Positions 34,605 through 43,338 of a stretch of DNA of 64,000 bases are shown in pieces; within the stretch, counting starts at the first letter, position 1, and the number at the start of each line of letters is the position of its first letter. The position numbers and the translations under genes are program-made. The stretch covers positions 744,838-808,837 of the forward strand of contig NZ_SJPW01000004.1 of the NCBI RefSeq assembly GCF_007860125.1. Reading direction: 5' to 3'. This DNA is from Rubripirellula tenax (GTDB lineage: Bacteria > Planctomycetota > Planctomycetia > Pirellulales > Pirellulaceae). The notes under the pieces were generated by a model, which ran no database searches, was not told the DNA's origin, and saw nothing but the letters and a program-made list of their open reading frames with translations.

Positions 34605-37600
34605 CAGCTAAACACCATCCCTCCCGACTGCGAACGCTCAACAAGGCGTCGAGTGTTCTCAGCGGTTTGAATGATTGCCCGTTTCATGTCCTCGCTGAAT
34701 TCGCCACCTGACATCGCCGGCAGTTGCAACTGCGACGTGCTATTGGCGATCGCGGAGTCAAAGGCTGCTAGGGATCGGCCAACGGAAGCGAACGCTTCGG
34801 TGATCGCGGCAACATCCAATGTCGGCGAGGTTTCGAGATCAGTCGAACTGTCCAAATACAGCGGCTCAGACTGACCGCTAGCTTCTGGTAAGTCGACCGT
34901 CGCATCGCTTTCCTGAACGACTAGCGGCTCGAACGATTGCGAATCGCTTTGCACCGAGACATTCGGCGGGCCTTGCGCCGGCGACTCGATGTTGATCGGT
35001 TGATTGCGGATCGCGACCGAGGGCGAACTGACGTCTGGTACAGCGATCCGTGGCAAGGTGACATCGGGCGTGTCCAACGCAGGAACGTTGACGTCAGGTG
35101 ACTGAACATTCGGCGAGGCGATAATCGGATCGCTCGCAGCATTCACGACGACATCCGGTGCCGGCACGATCGGTGCGTCCTCCGCCACGACCTCGACGTT
35201 CGGAGCATTGACAACAATGTCGGCTACGTCGTTTCCTGGATCGTCGAGCGGTTTTGGTTCGTCAGGTTGTTCGGGCTGCAGCTTCAATTGTGGCGCGACA
35301 ATGACTTCGATGGGATCATTCTGTGCCGCAATTGGATCAAGTATTTTGAGCGGTTCAGGAGCTTGTTGCGGAATCGTCGACGCTCCACTGCCGAGCCCCA
35401 ATCCCCTCGCATCAAAATTGCCGGCGACTTCGGTTCGATCAGTTTCGGGACCGTTTGCGAACTGGTCCATCGCCGCTTGCGCGTCAGGGTTCAGCTCGAG
35501 ACGCAGATCTTTCGCATTGGGCGGTTGCAACTCGGGATCGTCGATTCCGGGGAGATCGACCTTGGGGATATCGACTGCGCCGGGCTCAGGCATCTTGGGC
35601 GGAGCGACTGGTGGTTCCGGCGGGGCAGCGTCTTCAGGTTTCGGCTCCGCGTCCGAGGGCGCAGTTGCATTGTTGGCTCGTTCCACCGCAGCATCGAACT
35701 CGGCCTGTGCGGTTGCGATTTGCTCGTCTCGTTCCTTATCGCGATCTTCAGCGGTTGGCCGACCTGCTTCGCGCGCCGCTTTCGCTTCCGCTCGCATCTG
35801 ATCGAGCGTGCGTTGCACTCCGACGGTCGTGTCGTCGATGATTTGTTGACGATTCGACTGCGCCGCATCGTTTTCGCTGAACTGTTGTTCCTTGGATTGG
35901 TCGACAACTGCATTCTTCGCATCGGTCTCGTCGTCGATCGCCCGCATGTCGGCGTCGATGTCCGTACCTTCGCGAGCCTTGCGGCGTGCCTCGAGTTGTG
36001 AAGCGATGCCTTTCTGCATCTCAACCCGGTTGGCCTCGATCTGCTCCTTTCGTTTGGATCGGCGGCGCTGACGCTCGATGATCGCTTGTTGCCGTTGTTG
36101 CTCTTCAGCGGCATCGGCCGCTCGAGTGTCAGCGTCGATCTTCGCCATTTCGACATCGACGTTGATGTCGTCGTCGAACAGAGCTTTGAGTTTGATCCAC
36201 GCCTTTTTGAGGAACCCCACGGTCGAGTTCCACATCGACTTCACTTGACCAACGAACACGGTCCATGTGTCGGCAAGGTAATCGACGGTTTCAACCCAAG
36301 CGTTCTCGACGCCGGCCAATGCGTTGATGAGCACTCCGCCGATCTGTACCGACACGTCGCCCGCAATGTCAACGAGTTCGTGAAGTTTGAGGAATCCTTT
36401 CTTGAGAAACCCAATTGTGTTGTTCCAACCTTTCTGTACGGCGGACGTGAGGATCGTCCAACCGTCCGCCATAAAGCCGAGCGTACTGTTCCAAACGCCA
36501 GCCAGCCCAGACAAGGCACCAATCAGAACATCCCCGATCGCGTAGGCGGAGTCGGCCCACACGTCAGAGATATACTGAGTGAAGTCCGCCCAGACGCCTT
36601 TGATGTAGGTCGTGCCTTTGACCCACTGGAGTTTCAAATACGTCCACAACACATCGGTGGCCGCAGTGATGTCACCAGCGGCGAGTGCATTGGCAATCGC
36701 ACCGAATGCGGCGAGCGTGTCGGCTTTGAGTGTTTCAAATAGACCTTTGAGATACTCGACCGCCTGGCCGGCGATACCAGTCGAATATAGAAAGTATCCA
36801 CCGAGCGCGGCGACCGCTGCGACAACAAGGCCAAGCGGGGTGAAAAGCAGTCCGACCGCCGAGACGATGACGCCGATTGCACCGCCGATGAATGAGAAGA
36901 TCGTTGCAAGGCCGCCAACCGCGAATGATGCAACAGCGGCGAACGAACCGAGAGCGAATAATGCCGCGCCGATCGTGAAGATCGCGATCGCACTCGTAGC
37001 GGCAATCTTGACGATCTTCTGGTTCTTGTTGATCCACTCGATCAAGCCGGACGCGGCGCGACTGAAGGCTTGCACCATCGTGGTGACGCTGCCTTCCAGC
37101 GATTCACCAATGGCGATCGCGACTCCCTCGATGGAAGACTTCAGGATTCGGAACGCTCCGCCGAGTCCGCCTTCCATTTCCTCAGCAGTCTTGCCGGCGA
37201 TGCCGCCGGCCTTTTGAAGCTCGGCATACAACTCGCGGGTATCGGCCACGCTCTTGCCGATCGAGCTGGCCGCGGTGATGCCGAGCAGTCCGAACACCTC
37301 GTTCAATTTCTCAGCCTTGTCGGCCGTTCCCATTTTCTCGGTCGCAGCGGCGACTTCGCCAAGGATGTCAACGAGCGATCGGGCGTTGCCCTTGGCATCC
37401 TTGGTCGTGACGCCGAACGTGGTCTTGAATTTCTCGCTTTCGGCCGCACTGATCGTCAGAAGGCGGCGCATCGCGTTACCGGCCGACGATCCTTGGATGC
37501 CCATATTGCCGAGCGTACCAAGGATCGCGAGCGTCTCTTCGAGGCTCATGTTGGCATCGGCGGCGACGGGGCCGGCGTAAGACAAGGCCTCGCCGAGAGA

Positions 37601-38140
37601 TTCCACCGTGTTGAACGACTTGTTGGCTGCAGCGGTCAGGCCGTCGGCCACTCGCGTCGCTTCGCCGGCTTCCATCCCGAACTGGCGAATAGTGGCTGCC
37701 ATGATGCCGGAGGCCTGTGTGGCATCGGTACCGGTGGCGCGGGCCATGTTCATCACGGCGGCTGTCATCTTCTCGATCTGGTCCGGTTTGAATCCGGCGC
37801 GACCGAGTTCGGTCATCAATGACGCGACTTCGCTCGCGGAGTAACTGGTGGTTGCTCCGAGGTGCTTTGCCGTGTTGCGAAGCGACTCAAGCTGCGATCC
37901 CGTTGCCTGCGTGATCGCAGCGACGCCACGCATGGCATCGTCGAAGTTGGAGAAGATCGCGACACTGCCGGCCAGTGGTGTGGCCGCGGCCACGCCGAGT
38001 CCCATAAGTTTGGTGCCGAGCAAACGCGTTGAAGCACCGAACGATTCCAACCGCTTCTGAGCGGACCGCAGACCTTTTACGAACGCGGAATCCTTGGTCA
38101 GCAGTTCGACGTAGGCGGATCCGGCTCGGACTTGGGACAT
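34604..38140 (-). CDS. phage tail tape measure protein (TP901 type)
   Basis: This 1178-residue protein has the TP901-core signature: NFDDAMRGVAAITQATG, SASEVASLMTELGRAGF, ATGTDATQASGIMAATI, FNTVESLGEALSYAGPVA and GILGTLGNMGIQGSSAGNAM-like segments. Membrane-like hydrophobic stretches follow near residues ~385-470 (IAIFTIGAALFALGSFAAVA). The second half is coiled-coil and then Pro/Asp-rich. It sets tail length; by the usual ~1.5 Angstrom per residue rule the tail would be long. No sheath gene is seen, so the phage is siphovirus-like. Confidence 0.95.
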   Translation of the reverse strand: MSQVRAGSAYVELLTKDSAFVKGLRSAQKRLESFGASTRLLGTKLMGLGVAAATPLAGSVAIFSNFDDAMRGVAAITQATGSQLESLRNTAKHLGATTSYSASEVASLMTELGRAGFKPDQIEKMTAAVMNMARATGTDATQASGIMAATIRQFGMEAGEATRVADGLTAAANKSFNTVESLGEALSYAGPVAADANMSLEETLAILGTLGNMGIQGSSAGNAMRRLLTISAAESEKFKTTFGVTTKDAKGNARSLVDILGEVAAATEKMGTADKAEKLNEVFGLLGITAASSIGKSVADTRELYAELQKAGGIAGKTAEEMEGGLGGAFRILKSSIEGVAIAIGESLEGSVTTMVQAFSRAASGLIEWINKNQKIVKIAATSAIAIFTIGAALFALGSFAAVASFAVGGLATIFSFIGGAIGVIVSAVGLLFTPLGLVVAAVAALGGYFLYSTGIAGQAVEYLKGLFETLKADTLAAFGAIANALAAGDITAATDVLWTYLKLQWVKGTTYIKGVWADFTQYISDVWADSAYAIGDVLIGALSGLAGVWNSTLGFMADGWTILTSAVQKGWNNTIGFLKKGFLKLHELVDIAGDVSVQIGGVLINALAGVENAWVETVDYLADTWTVFVGQVKSMWNSTVGFLKKAWIKLKALFDDDINVDVEMAKIDADTRAADAAEEQQRQQAIIERQRRRSKRKEQIEANRVEMQKGIASQLEARRKAREGTDIDADMRAIDDETDAKNAVVDQSKEQQFSENDAAQSNRQQIIDDTTVGVQRTLDQMRAEAKAAREAGRPTAEDRDKERDEQIATAQAEFDAAVERANNATAPSDAEPKPEDAAPPEPPVAPPKMPEPGAVDIPKVDLPGIDDPELQPPNAKDLRLELNPDAQAAMDQFANGPETDRTEVAGNFDARGLGLGSGASTIPQQAPEPLKILDPIAAQNDPIEVIVAPQLKLQPEQPDEPKPLDDPGNDVADIVVNAPNVEVVAEDAPIVPAPDVVVNAASDPIIASPNVQSPDVNVPALDTPDVTLPRIAVPDVSSPSVAIRNQPINIESPAQGPPNVSVQSDSQSFEPLVVQESDATVDLPEASGQSEPLYLDSSTDLETSPTLDVAAITEAFASVGRSLAAFDSAIANSTSQLQLPAMSGGEFSEDMKRAIIQTAENTRRLVERSQSGGMVFS

Positions 38141-38457
38141 GTGTCAGAAGTTTGAAGTGAGACGGGTGAAGGGTGAAATACTGCGCCGAGCAGATGGGCG
38201 ACCTGTTCAACAGTGGCTTTCACCGGAACAGAACGAGTGACCGTGTAGGGATTGAAGTCATCCGGTTTGAACGGTTTTCGTCGACGTTTGCGATCGCGAT
38301 TGATCTCGGCCGTCAGTGCCATCACGCTGCTGGCAATGTGCCAGTCGTGTTGGCGTTTCGCTTCGGCCATCTGGACGAGTTGCCTTAGCGTCAGTGGTCC
38401 GGGGTCGACTCCGATGATGCCGGCGAGTCGGATGATGAGTCGCTCGATGTCGGCACT
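38098..38457 (-). CDS. tail assembly chaperone, frameshifted C-terminal extension (gpT-like)
   Basis: This frame overlaps the end of the chaperone gene by about 65 bases and reads IERLIIRLAGIIGVDPGPL, TLRQLVQMAEAKRQHDW and KRRRKPFKPDDFNPY. That pattern (LTLREL..MAEG+++.EW...PF.P.DFNP) is common in the second chaperone product of siphoviruses. No ATG/GTG/TTG start lies before the conserved part, and the frame is -1 relative to the upstream gene, so a programmed -1 frameshift is likely. I see no classic X-XXY-YYZ slip heptamer. Start given is the first conserved residue. Confidence 0.7.
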   Translation of the reverse strand, partial: SADIERLIIRLAGIIGVDPGPLTLRQLVQMAEAKRQHDWHIASSVMALTAEINRDRKRRRKPFKPDDFNPYTVTRSVPVKATVEQVAHLLGAVFHPSPVSLQTSDTCPKSEPDPPTSNC

Positions 38458-38891
38458 GCGAGCTTGCGTTCCAGGTCCTCCACAATCCGGTCCACCAGAT
38501 TCGGATCGTCCAGCCGTTTCTCGATCGCTGCCAAGCCCCGCGTCTCGATCATCTTCTGTTTGTCGGCCGCCTTCCGCAGAAGACGGCGACGGGACTCCGG
38601 GAAGTAAGCGACCAACGCATCCACCAGTGCCTTGCACGCTTCGTCGATCGAGTCACCCGCTAGACCCTCGGCGAACGCTTCGTCGTCAACGTCCTGTTGG
38701 TCGGCTTGTGGTTTGCAGATCGCGAACAACACATCTCCCAGCAGCAACGGATCGCTGGAAAGTCGCGTGACCAAATCTCCGTCGATCGCGTCGAGCAATC
38801 GCACGTCGGTGAGTGCTTTTACGCGGCGCAGTGTCGTGTTGTCGATGTCGACGATCCAAACGCGACCGCGGCGATCAATGAATTTCTGCAT
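38391..38891 (-). CDS. tail assembly chaperone (gpG-like)
   Basis: This 166-residue protein begins MQKFIDRRGRVWIVDIDNTT and contains LLGDVLFAICKPQADQQ and EACKALVDALVAYFPESRR, a pattern I associate with the first tail chaperone gene of siphoviruses. It ends in a Ser-rich tail (SSDSSSDSPASSESTPDH). It lies between the tail tube gene and the tape measure gene, the expected place. Ribosomes that slip by -1 would continue into the gpT-like frame. Confidence 0.75.
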   Translation of the reverse strand: MQKFIDRRGRVWIVDIDNTTLRRVKALTDVRLLDAIDGDLVTRLSSDPLLLGDVLFAICKPQADQQDVDDEAFAEGLAGDSIDEACKALVDALVAYFPESRRRLLRKAADKQKMIETRGLAAIEKRLDDPNLVDRIVEDLERKLAVPTSSDSSSDSPASSESTPDH

Positions 38892-38918
38892 AAGCTTGCG
38901 ATTCCGTTCGGAGGATGA

Positions 38919-39332
38919 TTATGGAGTGCCGCCGCCGACGTTCATACCGCCGCCGGTTGACGATTGTGTGGGTTTCAAAGTGACGTCAGCGGAAACGACT
39001 TCTTCAAGGTTTTGATTGACATTGAAGTTCATGACCTCACAGGTGAGCGTCAGCGAGCCGCCGGCATCCGTGATGCCAACGTCACAGGGCGTGCCACTGC
39101 TCCAAAGTCCTTGCAGCATCGCGAATGAGGTGTCACCGTTCTTGTTCAATACGGTGAACTCGATCGACGCGTCTTTCAACGTACCGACTGTGGCTCGCCA
39201 GCCGTTGTTTGCACGCGTGCTTGCGTCGGCTTCGGCCTTTTCGAGATTGACCGTCAGGTCCTTGACGTTCGTGATCTCGGCACCATCGATCGTCAGGACG
39301 GCATCGAGACCGAGTTTGACTTCTGCTGACAT
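38919..39332 (-). CDS. major tail tube protein
   Basis: This 137-residue protein is a compact beta-rich domain: GLDAVLTIDGAEITNVKDLT, an NNGWRATVGTLKDASIEF segment and VVSADVTLKPT near the end. This is the tail tube fold seen in phage TP901/lambda gpV relatives (TIGR/phage_tail_2 type). It precedes the chaperones and tape measure in the standard order. A Gly-rich tail (GGGMNVGGGTP) ends the protein. Only one tube gene and no sheath gene are present. Confidence 0.8.
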   Translation of the reverse strand: MSAEVKLGLDAVLTIDGAEITNVKDLTVNLEKAEADASTRANNGWRATVGTLKDASIEFTVLNKNGDTSFAMLQGLWSSGTPCDVGITDAGGSLTLTCEVMNFNVNQNLEEVVSADVTLKPTQSSTGGGMNVGGGTP

Positions 39333-39359
39333 GTTTCGATTCCATCCGTGGTCGAGAGA

Positions 39360-39917
39360 CTATTTCACCGAGTCACGCCAGAACTTTGGGAGGCGAGCTT
39401 GGTTGGCAATGAGGGCAGGTTTCATGAACGGTCGTGCGGGATAGCGGCGTGGTTTGCTGGCACCGCGGCGCTCGTTTTCTTGTTCGATCAGTCGTGTGGC
39501 TCGGCTAGCTTGGGCGATGGTGAGCAGTTTGATGCGGGCAAACTTCCCAGGTTGCTTCGCACGGATCGGCCCAAACTCACCGACACGAAACCGATGTCGC
39601 TTCAGCTTGCGTCGTTTGGTGACAACGCCACCGAATTCATGGAGGTTCCACAGTCGGCCAGCGATCTCGTTGACCGGGCCAATGATTGCTTCGCCGCGAT
39701 CGCGATTGACTTCGTAGCGAAGCACACGACGCAGCATTCCGGTCGGCGAACTGGGCGGCGATCCTGGGTTGGATGGTTTTTTGCGTTTGCGTATGGATCG
39801 TTTTGCCGTCATTCGGATGGTGCCGGCGGCATGATTCATGCTTTTGAAAGTCGCTTGGTTGACCTTCTTTTTCAGTTGGCCCGGTGTGAATTGCACGCGA
39901 GCCCTGATGTGCATCAT
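39360..39917 (-). CDS. HK97 gp10-like head-tail/tail completion protein
   Basis: This 185-residue protein is very basic. It starts MMHIRARVQFTPGQLKKKV, has an RSIRKRKKPSNPGSPPSS segment, and ends with RRYPARPFMKPALIANQARL, the (Y/P)ARPF(M)xPA motif typical of HK97 gp10-like minor tail proteins. Its start overlaps the stop of the upstream gene by four bases. It probably joins the tail to the connector. Confidence 0.8.
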   Translation of the reverse strand: MMHIRARVQFTPGQLKKKVNQATFKSMNHAAGTIRMTAKRSIRKRKKPSNPGSPPSSPTGMLRRVLRYEVNRDRGEAIIGPVNEIAGRLWNLHEFGGVVTKRRKLKRHRFRVGEFGPIRAKQPGKFARIKLLTIAQASRATRLIEQENERRGASKPRRYPARPFMKPALIANQARLPKFWRDSVK

Positions 39918-40357
39918 TTTGCGAGCTCAAACGTCAATGTCAGCAGACTCGTGAATTGATTGAACTGGGTCCAATGCTCAGAAGAGTACAGGACTGAATT
40001 CTCGACCTTGACGCAGCGGGCTGCAACGAACGAATTGAGTCGTTTGAGCCGGAAGTAATCGGCCAGTTCCTCGACGAAGAACACCAATGGGTCAATTTCC
40101 TTGGCATCGCCCTTGCTGAACTTCTTCTGAACTGCGACGTCGATGGTTGCGTGATACTTGTTCGATGCTCGATCGAGCGGCAAGTACTCAACCTCGCGAG
40201 GCACCACGGTGACTCGCAGTTCCTTCATGTCTTCGAGATCGAAGTTGGGAACGTAGAGGCGCTGGGCCGAAAGGTTTGTCTTGCTGAAGTCGCCGGCGTT
40301 GATTTCCGCGACGACGCTTTCGGCAATCTGAATGACGGTTGCGGGCGTTGCTGTCAT
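39914..40357 (-). CDS. putative tail terminator protein
   Basis: This 147-residue alpha/beta protein (VIQIAESVVAEINAGDFSKT, LRVTVVPREVEYLPLDRA, YHATIDVAVQKKFSKGDAKE, SLLTLTFELAK) has the size and position of tail terminators, which cap the tail tube and meet the connector. I do not see a decisive motif. It overlaps the neighbouring genes by four bases on each side, as expected for a packed late operon. Confidence 0.6.
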   Translation of the reverse strand: MTATPATVIQIAESVVAEINAGDFSKTNLSAQRLYVPNFDLEDMKELRVTVVPREVEYLPLDRASNKYHATIDVAVQKKFSKGDAKEIDPLVFFVEELADYFRLKRLNSFVAARCVKVENSVLYSSEHWTQFNQFTSLLTLTFELAK

Positions 40358-40734
40358 GTGATCGTGTCAACCAGTTTGGTGTGAATGCGGAGTTTGACGC
40401 GGAAGGGATCGCTGTATCGCCACGGCGGTTCGTTGCCGATTGACATCAGTTCGTAAACGAATGTCGTGTCGCCATCGGTTTCCAGGATGCGATCGCCGCG
40501 GCGAGGCCAGGTGCCGATGGCGGATTGCAGCAAGTCTTTCGTGTTAATCAGAAAGTCGCGGACTTGAGCACGAGTGATGACGCCGTCGCCGTCGTCCTGT
40601 TCGTACTCCGATTTGCCAATTGTGGCGGATAACTCGACGGAGACATCGTCACGCTGATACACCACGTCTCGCGAGGCATGCTTGGTCAGTTTCTCCGCTA
40701 ACCAAGACTGCCCACGGTGCAGCATGTCGGTCAC
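40354..40734 (-). CDS. head-tail joining/head completion-like protein
   Basis: The GTG at 40734 overlaps the upstream stop (GTGA) and gives 126 residues; an ATG three codons later is an alternative, and longer frames overlap the upstream gene. Segments: MLHRGQSWLAEKLTKHASRD, VSVELSATIGKSEYEQ and FVYELMSIGNEPPWRYSDP. The last resembles the C-terminal strand of neck proteins that end with a GNEPPWRYSDP-type motif. Position between the membrane protein and tail terminator fits a head completion protein. Confidence 0.6.
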   Translation of the reverse strand: MTDMLHRGQSWLAEKLTKHASRDVVYQRDDVSVELSATIGKSEYEQDDGDGVITRAQVRDFLINTKDLLQSAIGTWPRRGDRILETDGDTTFVYELMSIGNEPPWRYSDPFRVKLRIHTKLVDTIT

Positions 40735-41021
40735 GATTTGCGTGCCGCGGGTTTCGCTGGGGCTTTTAAGAGCGTCGATGCCTTGTCGCTCAACTCGTCT
40801 AGCCACGCTTCGTTCGATCGGCGTTGATACTCGCTGGCGATCGCTTCGGATTCCTCCTGCAATTGCTGCTCACGCAGATTGACTGGCTGCGGGGGCGAAT
40901 GGAACGGATTGATTACGCTGGCTGATTGAGCACCATCCTTGTCGCGTTTCTTCGACGGCAACAAGGCGACGGCGATCAACAGCAGCACAACCACGGTTGC
41001 GATTCCGGTTAGTAACGTCAT
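40731..41021 (-). CDS. small single-pass membrane protein, 96 aa
   Basis: Residues ~4-22 form one hydrophobic helix (LLTGIATVVVLLLIAVALLP) followed by a KKRDK stop-transfer patch. The rest is polar, helical and ends basic (PAKPAARKS). It overlaps the downstream neck gene and is five bases from the upstream membrane protein. Together they may form a small membrane module within the head-tail region; a spanin- or holin-like role is possible but unsupported. Confidence 0.6.
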   Translation of the reverse strand: MTLLTGIATVVVLLLIAVALLPSKKRDKDGAQSASVINPFHSPPQPVNLREQQLQEESEAIASEYQRRSNEAWLDELSDKASTLLKAPAKPAARKS

Positions 41022-41025
41022 TGGT

Positions 41026-41979
41026 TCACATGCCTCGCTTGATGAGAATGAATCCGAGTAGAAAGACGGCCAACACGATCATCGCGATCGTTGCCAGTTC
41101 GCCTGCCGATGCCCAAAGCAAGGCATTACGAGTTTCGTTTGCCCTGTCGAACAACAGATCGCGAGGACTGTCACGATCTCGGTCGCGATCGAACGGCCGC
41201 CAATTGTCGGATGGCTCAACGGGACAGTAACCGTCAGGACAATCCTCGGAGTTGAGTTGCAATTTTGGGGAGATCGCGTCGTCCCACGAATAGCCTCGCG
41301 TTTTCAGTGCGCCGGTTTTCTGGGCCTGCCGAGTCTGTTGATAGAGTTGGTATCCCTGGCGAAGATCGGCGTAGAGTTCGGCCGCAGTGGCGGGCAGCAT
41401 GGCTCGGCCCGCGGCGTGAACGTGTCCGCCAGTGTTGTCTTGAAACAGCACGACGGGAAACTGTTCGACAGGGACGATGCTCGCGAACCTGGTTTGATAG
41501 AGTGAATTGCCAGACGTGTAGACTTGGAAATCACAGTCGTTTCGCAGCTTGTATAACTTCGGGTCGCGATTAAACCAATCAAGCAGTTGCTTGCTCTTGG
41601 AATCACCGCCGATGAACAAAGCAATTTGATACTTCTTCGTCGTTGGCTGAGGCTGGGGTGCAGCAATCGGCAATGAAGGTTGAGGTGCGATTGCCGGCGA
41701 ATAAATCGTCGTCGGTTCGCATGTCGGGCAGATCGAAACTGACTGCTGTTTGATTTCGCCTTGAGCACTTAGATTCACTGACTGGGGCTCGTCAAACTTC
41801 TCGATCCTGCCAACGCGTGGAGCGGGCGAAACGGCATTGGGTACATTCCATGTGTCGTCTTCCGGTTGCGTGGTCGGACATGGTCGCAATGCCGTGAACA
41901 CTCCACCAAGCAACAGCGCGTGGATGATTGCCAGCGTGACCAGACCCACGCTCAATCGAATCCGAATTCCATCGTTCAT
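41026..41979 (-). CDS. two-pass membrane protein with thioredoxin-like central region
   Basis: This 317-residue protein has an N-terminal hydrophobic segment (residues ~8-30, VGLVTLAIIHALLLGGVFTA) and a C-terminal one (~292-314, IAMIVLAVFLLGFILIKRGM). Between them is a Pro-rich linker with CPTC and a ~110-residue alpha/beta region (YQIALFIGGDSKSKQLLDWF, CDFQVYTSG, FPVVLFQDNTGGHVHAAG) that recalls a thioredoxin-like fold without the active-site CxxC. A CPDGYC motif lies later. Function unknown; it starts four bases into the end of the lipoprotein gene. Confidence 0.55.
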   Translation of the reverse strand: MNDGIRIRLSVGLVTLAIIHALLLGGVFTALRPCPTTQPEDDTWNVPNAVSPAPRVGRIEKFDEPQSVNLSAQGEIKQQSVSICPTCEPTTIYSPAIAPQPSLPIAAPQPQPTTKKYQIALFIGGDSKSKQLLDWFNRDPKLYKLRNDCDFQVYTSGNSLYQTRFASIVPVEQFPVVLFQDNTGGHVHAAGRAMLPATAAELYADLRQGYQLYQQTRQAQKTGALKTRGYSWDDAISPKLQLNSEDCPDGYCPVEPSDNWRPFDRDRDRDSPRDLLFDRANETRNALLWASAGELATIAMIVLAVFLLGFILIKRGM

Positions 41980-42581
41980 TGAATCACCTCATAACTTCGA
42001 TAGGGCAAGGAGCTGGCCGGGTCGTCGAGGACCGTGAGTGCGAATCCGCCATAGCCAGCCCAAAGGCGAACGAATTGTTCGCGTGGCGTGAATTCAAACC
42101 GGCCGGGATAGTTGTTGTCGAGAATCGCCGCGTATTGCCGGCCGTCGCGATTGACCCAGCCGACGAAGGTGCAACAGTGGGCTGGTTTCCACCACAGAAT
42201 CGCTCCGCGCCGAGTCGCAGTCGCCCAATCGAGGAATCGCGGATCGGCTTTGACGGTGTAGCTGTAGTCGATGTCGGCAGCGTCGAGTCGGCTTCGCAAT
42301 CGCGAGTCCCATTCGCCGTCGCTGTAAGTGGCACGCCAGCGTTCCCCGAGTTCATACTCGTTCAGCCAACGCAAGTGATTGACGAGCGAAGCGTGAACGC
42401 AGCTGCCCTGATTGAGCCTGCCAGTCCAATTGCGTTGATGCAATTTGTTGGGCAAGTTCGCGGCGGGTTGCTCCGGCGCGGGGGCCGGGAGCGGTCGCAC
42501 CTGAACAGGTTGCTCGGGCAAACAGCCGCTTGCTAGACACAGGACGCACGCGGCGATGATGGCTCGCAATGTTGCGTTCAT
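41976..42581 (-). CDS. lipoprotein with papain/C39-like cysteine peptidase fold
   Basis: The ATG at 42581 follows AAGGAGC and begins a lipoprotein signal with lipobox LASGC (Cys near residue 20); the mature chain is ~180 residues. A catalytic Cys is likely in NQGSCVHASLVNHLRW, a His in PAHCCTFVGWV and an Asn/Asp in AILDNNYPGRFE, the Cys-His-Asn order of papain/C39-like peptidases. A Pro-rich linker joins the lipid anchor and the domain. A phage lipoprotein among head-tail genes might block superinfection or act on the envelope; both are inference. Confidence 0.72.
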   Translation of the reverse strand: MNATLRAIIAACVLCLASGCLPEQPVQVRPLPAPAPEQPAANLPNKLHQRNWTGRLNQGSCVHASLVNHLRWLNEYELGERWRATYSDGEWDSRLRSRLDAADIDYSYTVKADPRFLDWATATRRGAILWWKPAHCCTFVGWVNRDGRQYAAILDNNYPGRFEFTPREQFVRLWAGYGGFALTVLDDPASSLPYRSYEVIQ

Positions 42582-42601
42582 GCAGTGAGTGCTCCTTAAC
42601 T

Positions 42602-42943
42602 CTAAAAAATGACCCAGAGGATCGGATTGATTTGTTCGACGGTCGAAACGAAGCGAATAGGCAGTCCGCACATCACTTCCGACTTCAGGTACAACGGTTT
42701 CGACGGATTGAAAAGTTTGCTGCCCGTTGTGGACGAGCGAACGTAGTAACCGAGCTGGACGACTTCTTCGTCGGGAAGCAACGCTTGCACACGCCATGTC
42801 GCTTCGGTCGAGGCGACGGCAATGCAGAAGCACGTTGCGAACGGCGATGCTCGAAGCCACTGGCTCGTCTTGCGATCTTCGGCAAACACCAGACGTTCGA
42901 TCGCCTTGGCCCGGTCGGCCGTTACTTGGCTGATCGACGCCAT
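42602..42943 (-). CDS. hypothetical phage protein, 113 aa
   Basis: I do not recognise this protein. It has a short helical N-terminus (ASISQVTADRAKAIERLVFA), a central hydrophobic beta segment (FCIAVASTEATWRVQALLPD) and ends in PILWVIF. The ATG at 42943 seems better than one two codons upstream. It is located right after the decoration protein gene, where head completion genes often lie. Confidence 0.55.
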   Translation of the reverse strand: MASISQVTADRAKAIERLVFAEDRKTSQWLRASPFATCFCIAVASTEATWRVQALLPDEEVVQLGYYVRSSTTGSKLFNPSKPLYLKSEVMCGLPIRFVSTVEQINPILWVIF

Positions 42944-42951
42944 AACCATCC

Positions 42952-43281
42952 TTATTGACTTAGTCGAACACGGACGGTGGGTGTGTTGGTGCCGGCGGAA
43001 AGCACGGCTTTGCCGAGCAACTTGTTGCCGGTCGCAGTCGTGACCGATTGGCCAGCGGTCGCGTCCCAGTAAACCTTGGCACCGGCCGAAACCGAGATCG
43101 CGGGATCTTTGGCAACATCAAAGACACCTTCGACGCTGATTGCGCCGAGCACATTGGCTTTGATGTCGTGCTTGGTGATGCCGACCAGTTCGCCTTGCAC
43201 GACGACACTACCGGCGGGGAGATCGGCGTCGGGCGTGTAGTCAACGGCCGCTCCCTCTTGAACGAAATCTGCTGCGGACAT
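42952..43281 (-). CDS. DUF2190 capsid decoration/cement protein
   Basis: This 109-residue protein matches DUF2190: DFVQEGAAVDYTPDADLPAG, SVVVQGELVGITKHDI, then VEGVFDVAKDPAISVSAGAK and VYWDATAGQSVTT, ending in PTVRVRLSQ. DUF2190 proteins lie next to major capsid genes and decorate or cement the head. The gene is just after the capsid gene in transcription order. Confidence 0.92.
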   Translation of the reverse strand: MSAADFVQEGAAVDYTPDADLPAGSVVVQGELVGITKHDIKANVLGAISVEGVFDVAKDPAISVSAGAKVYWDATAGQSVTTATGNKLLGKAVLSAGTNTPTVRVRLSQ

Positions 43282-43338
43282 GGATTGTTAGACCTGAGGT
43301 TTGAGACTTGAGTTTTGAGCGAGAAAGTTAAACGGGGA

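Noticed and set aside
38458-38637. N-terminal part of the frame containing the gpT-like extension
   Set aside because: Low-complexity out-of-frame reading of the gpG-like gene; only the segment from about 38457 shows conserved sequence.
42582-42860. N-terminal extension of the lipoprotein frame
   Set aside because: It would overlap the upstream gene; the ATG at 42581 has a good ribosome-binding site and begins a lipoprotein signal.
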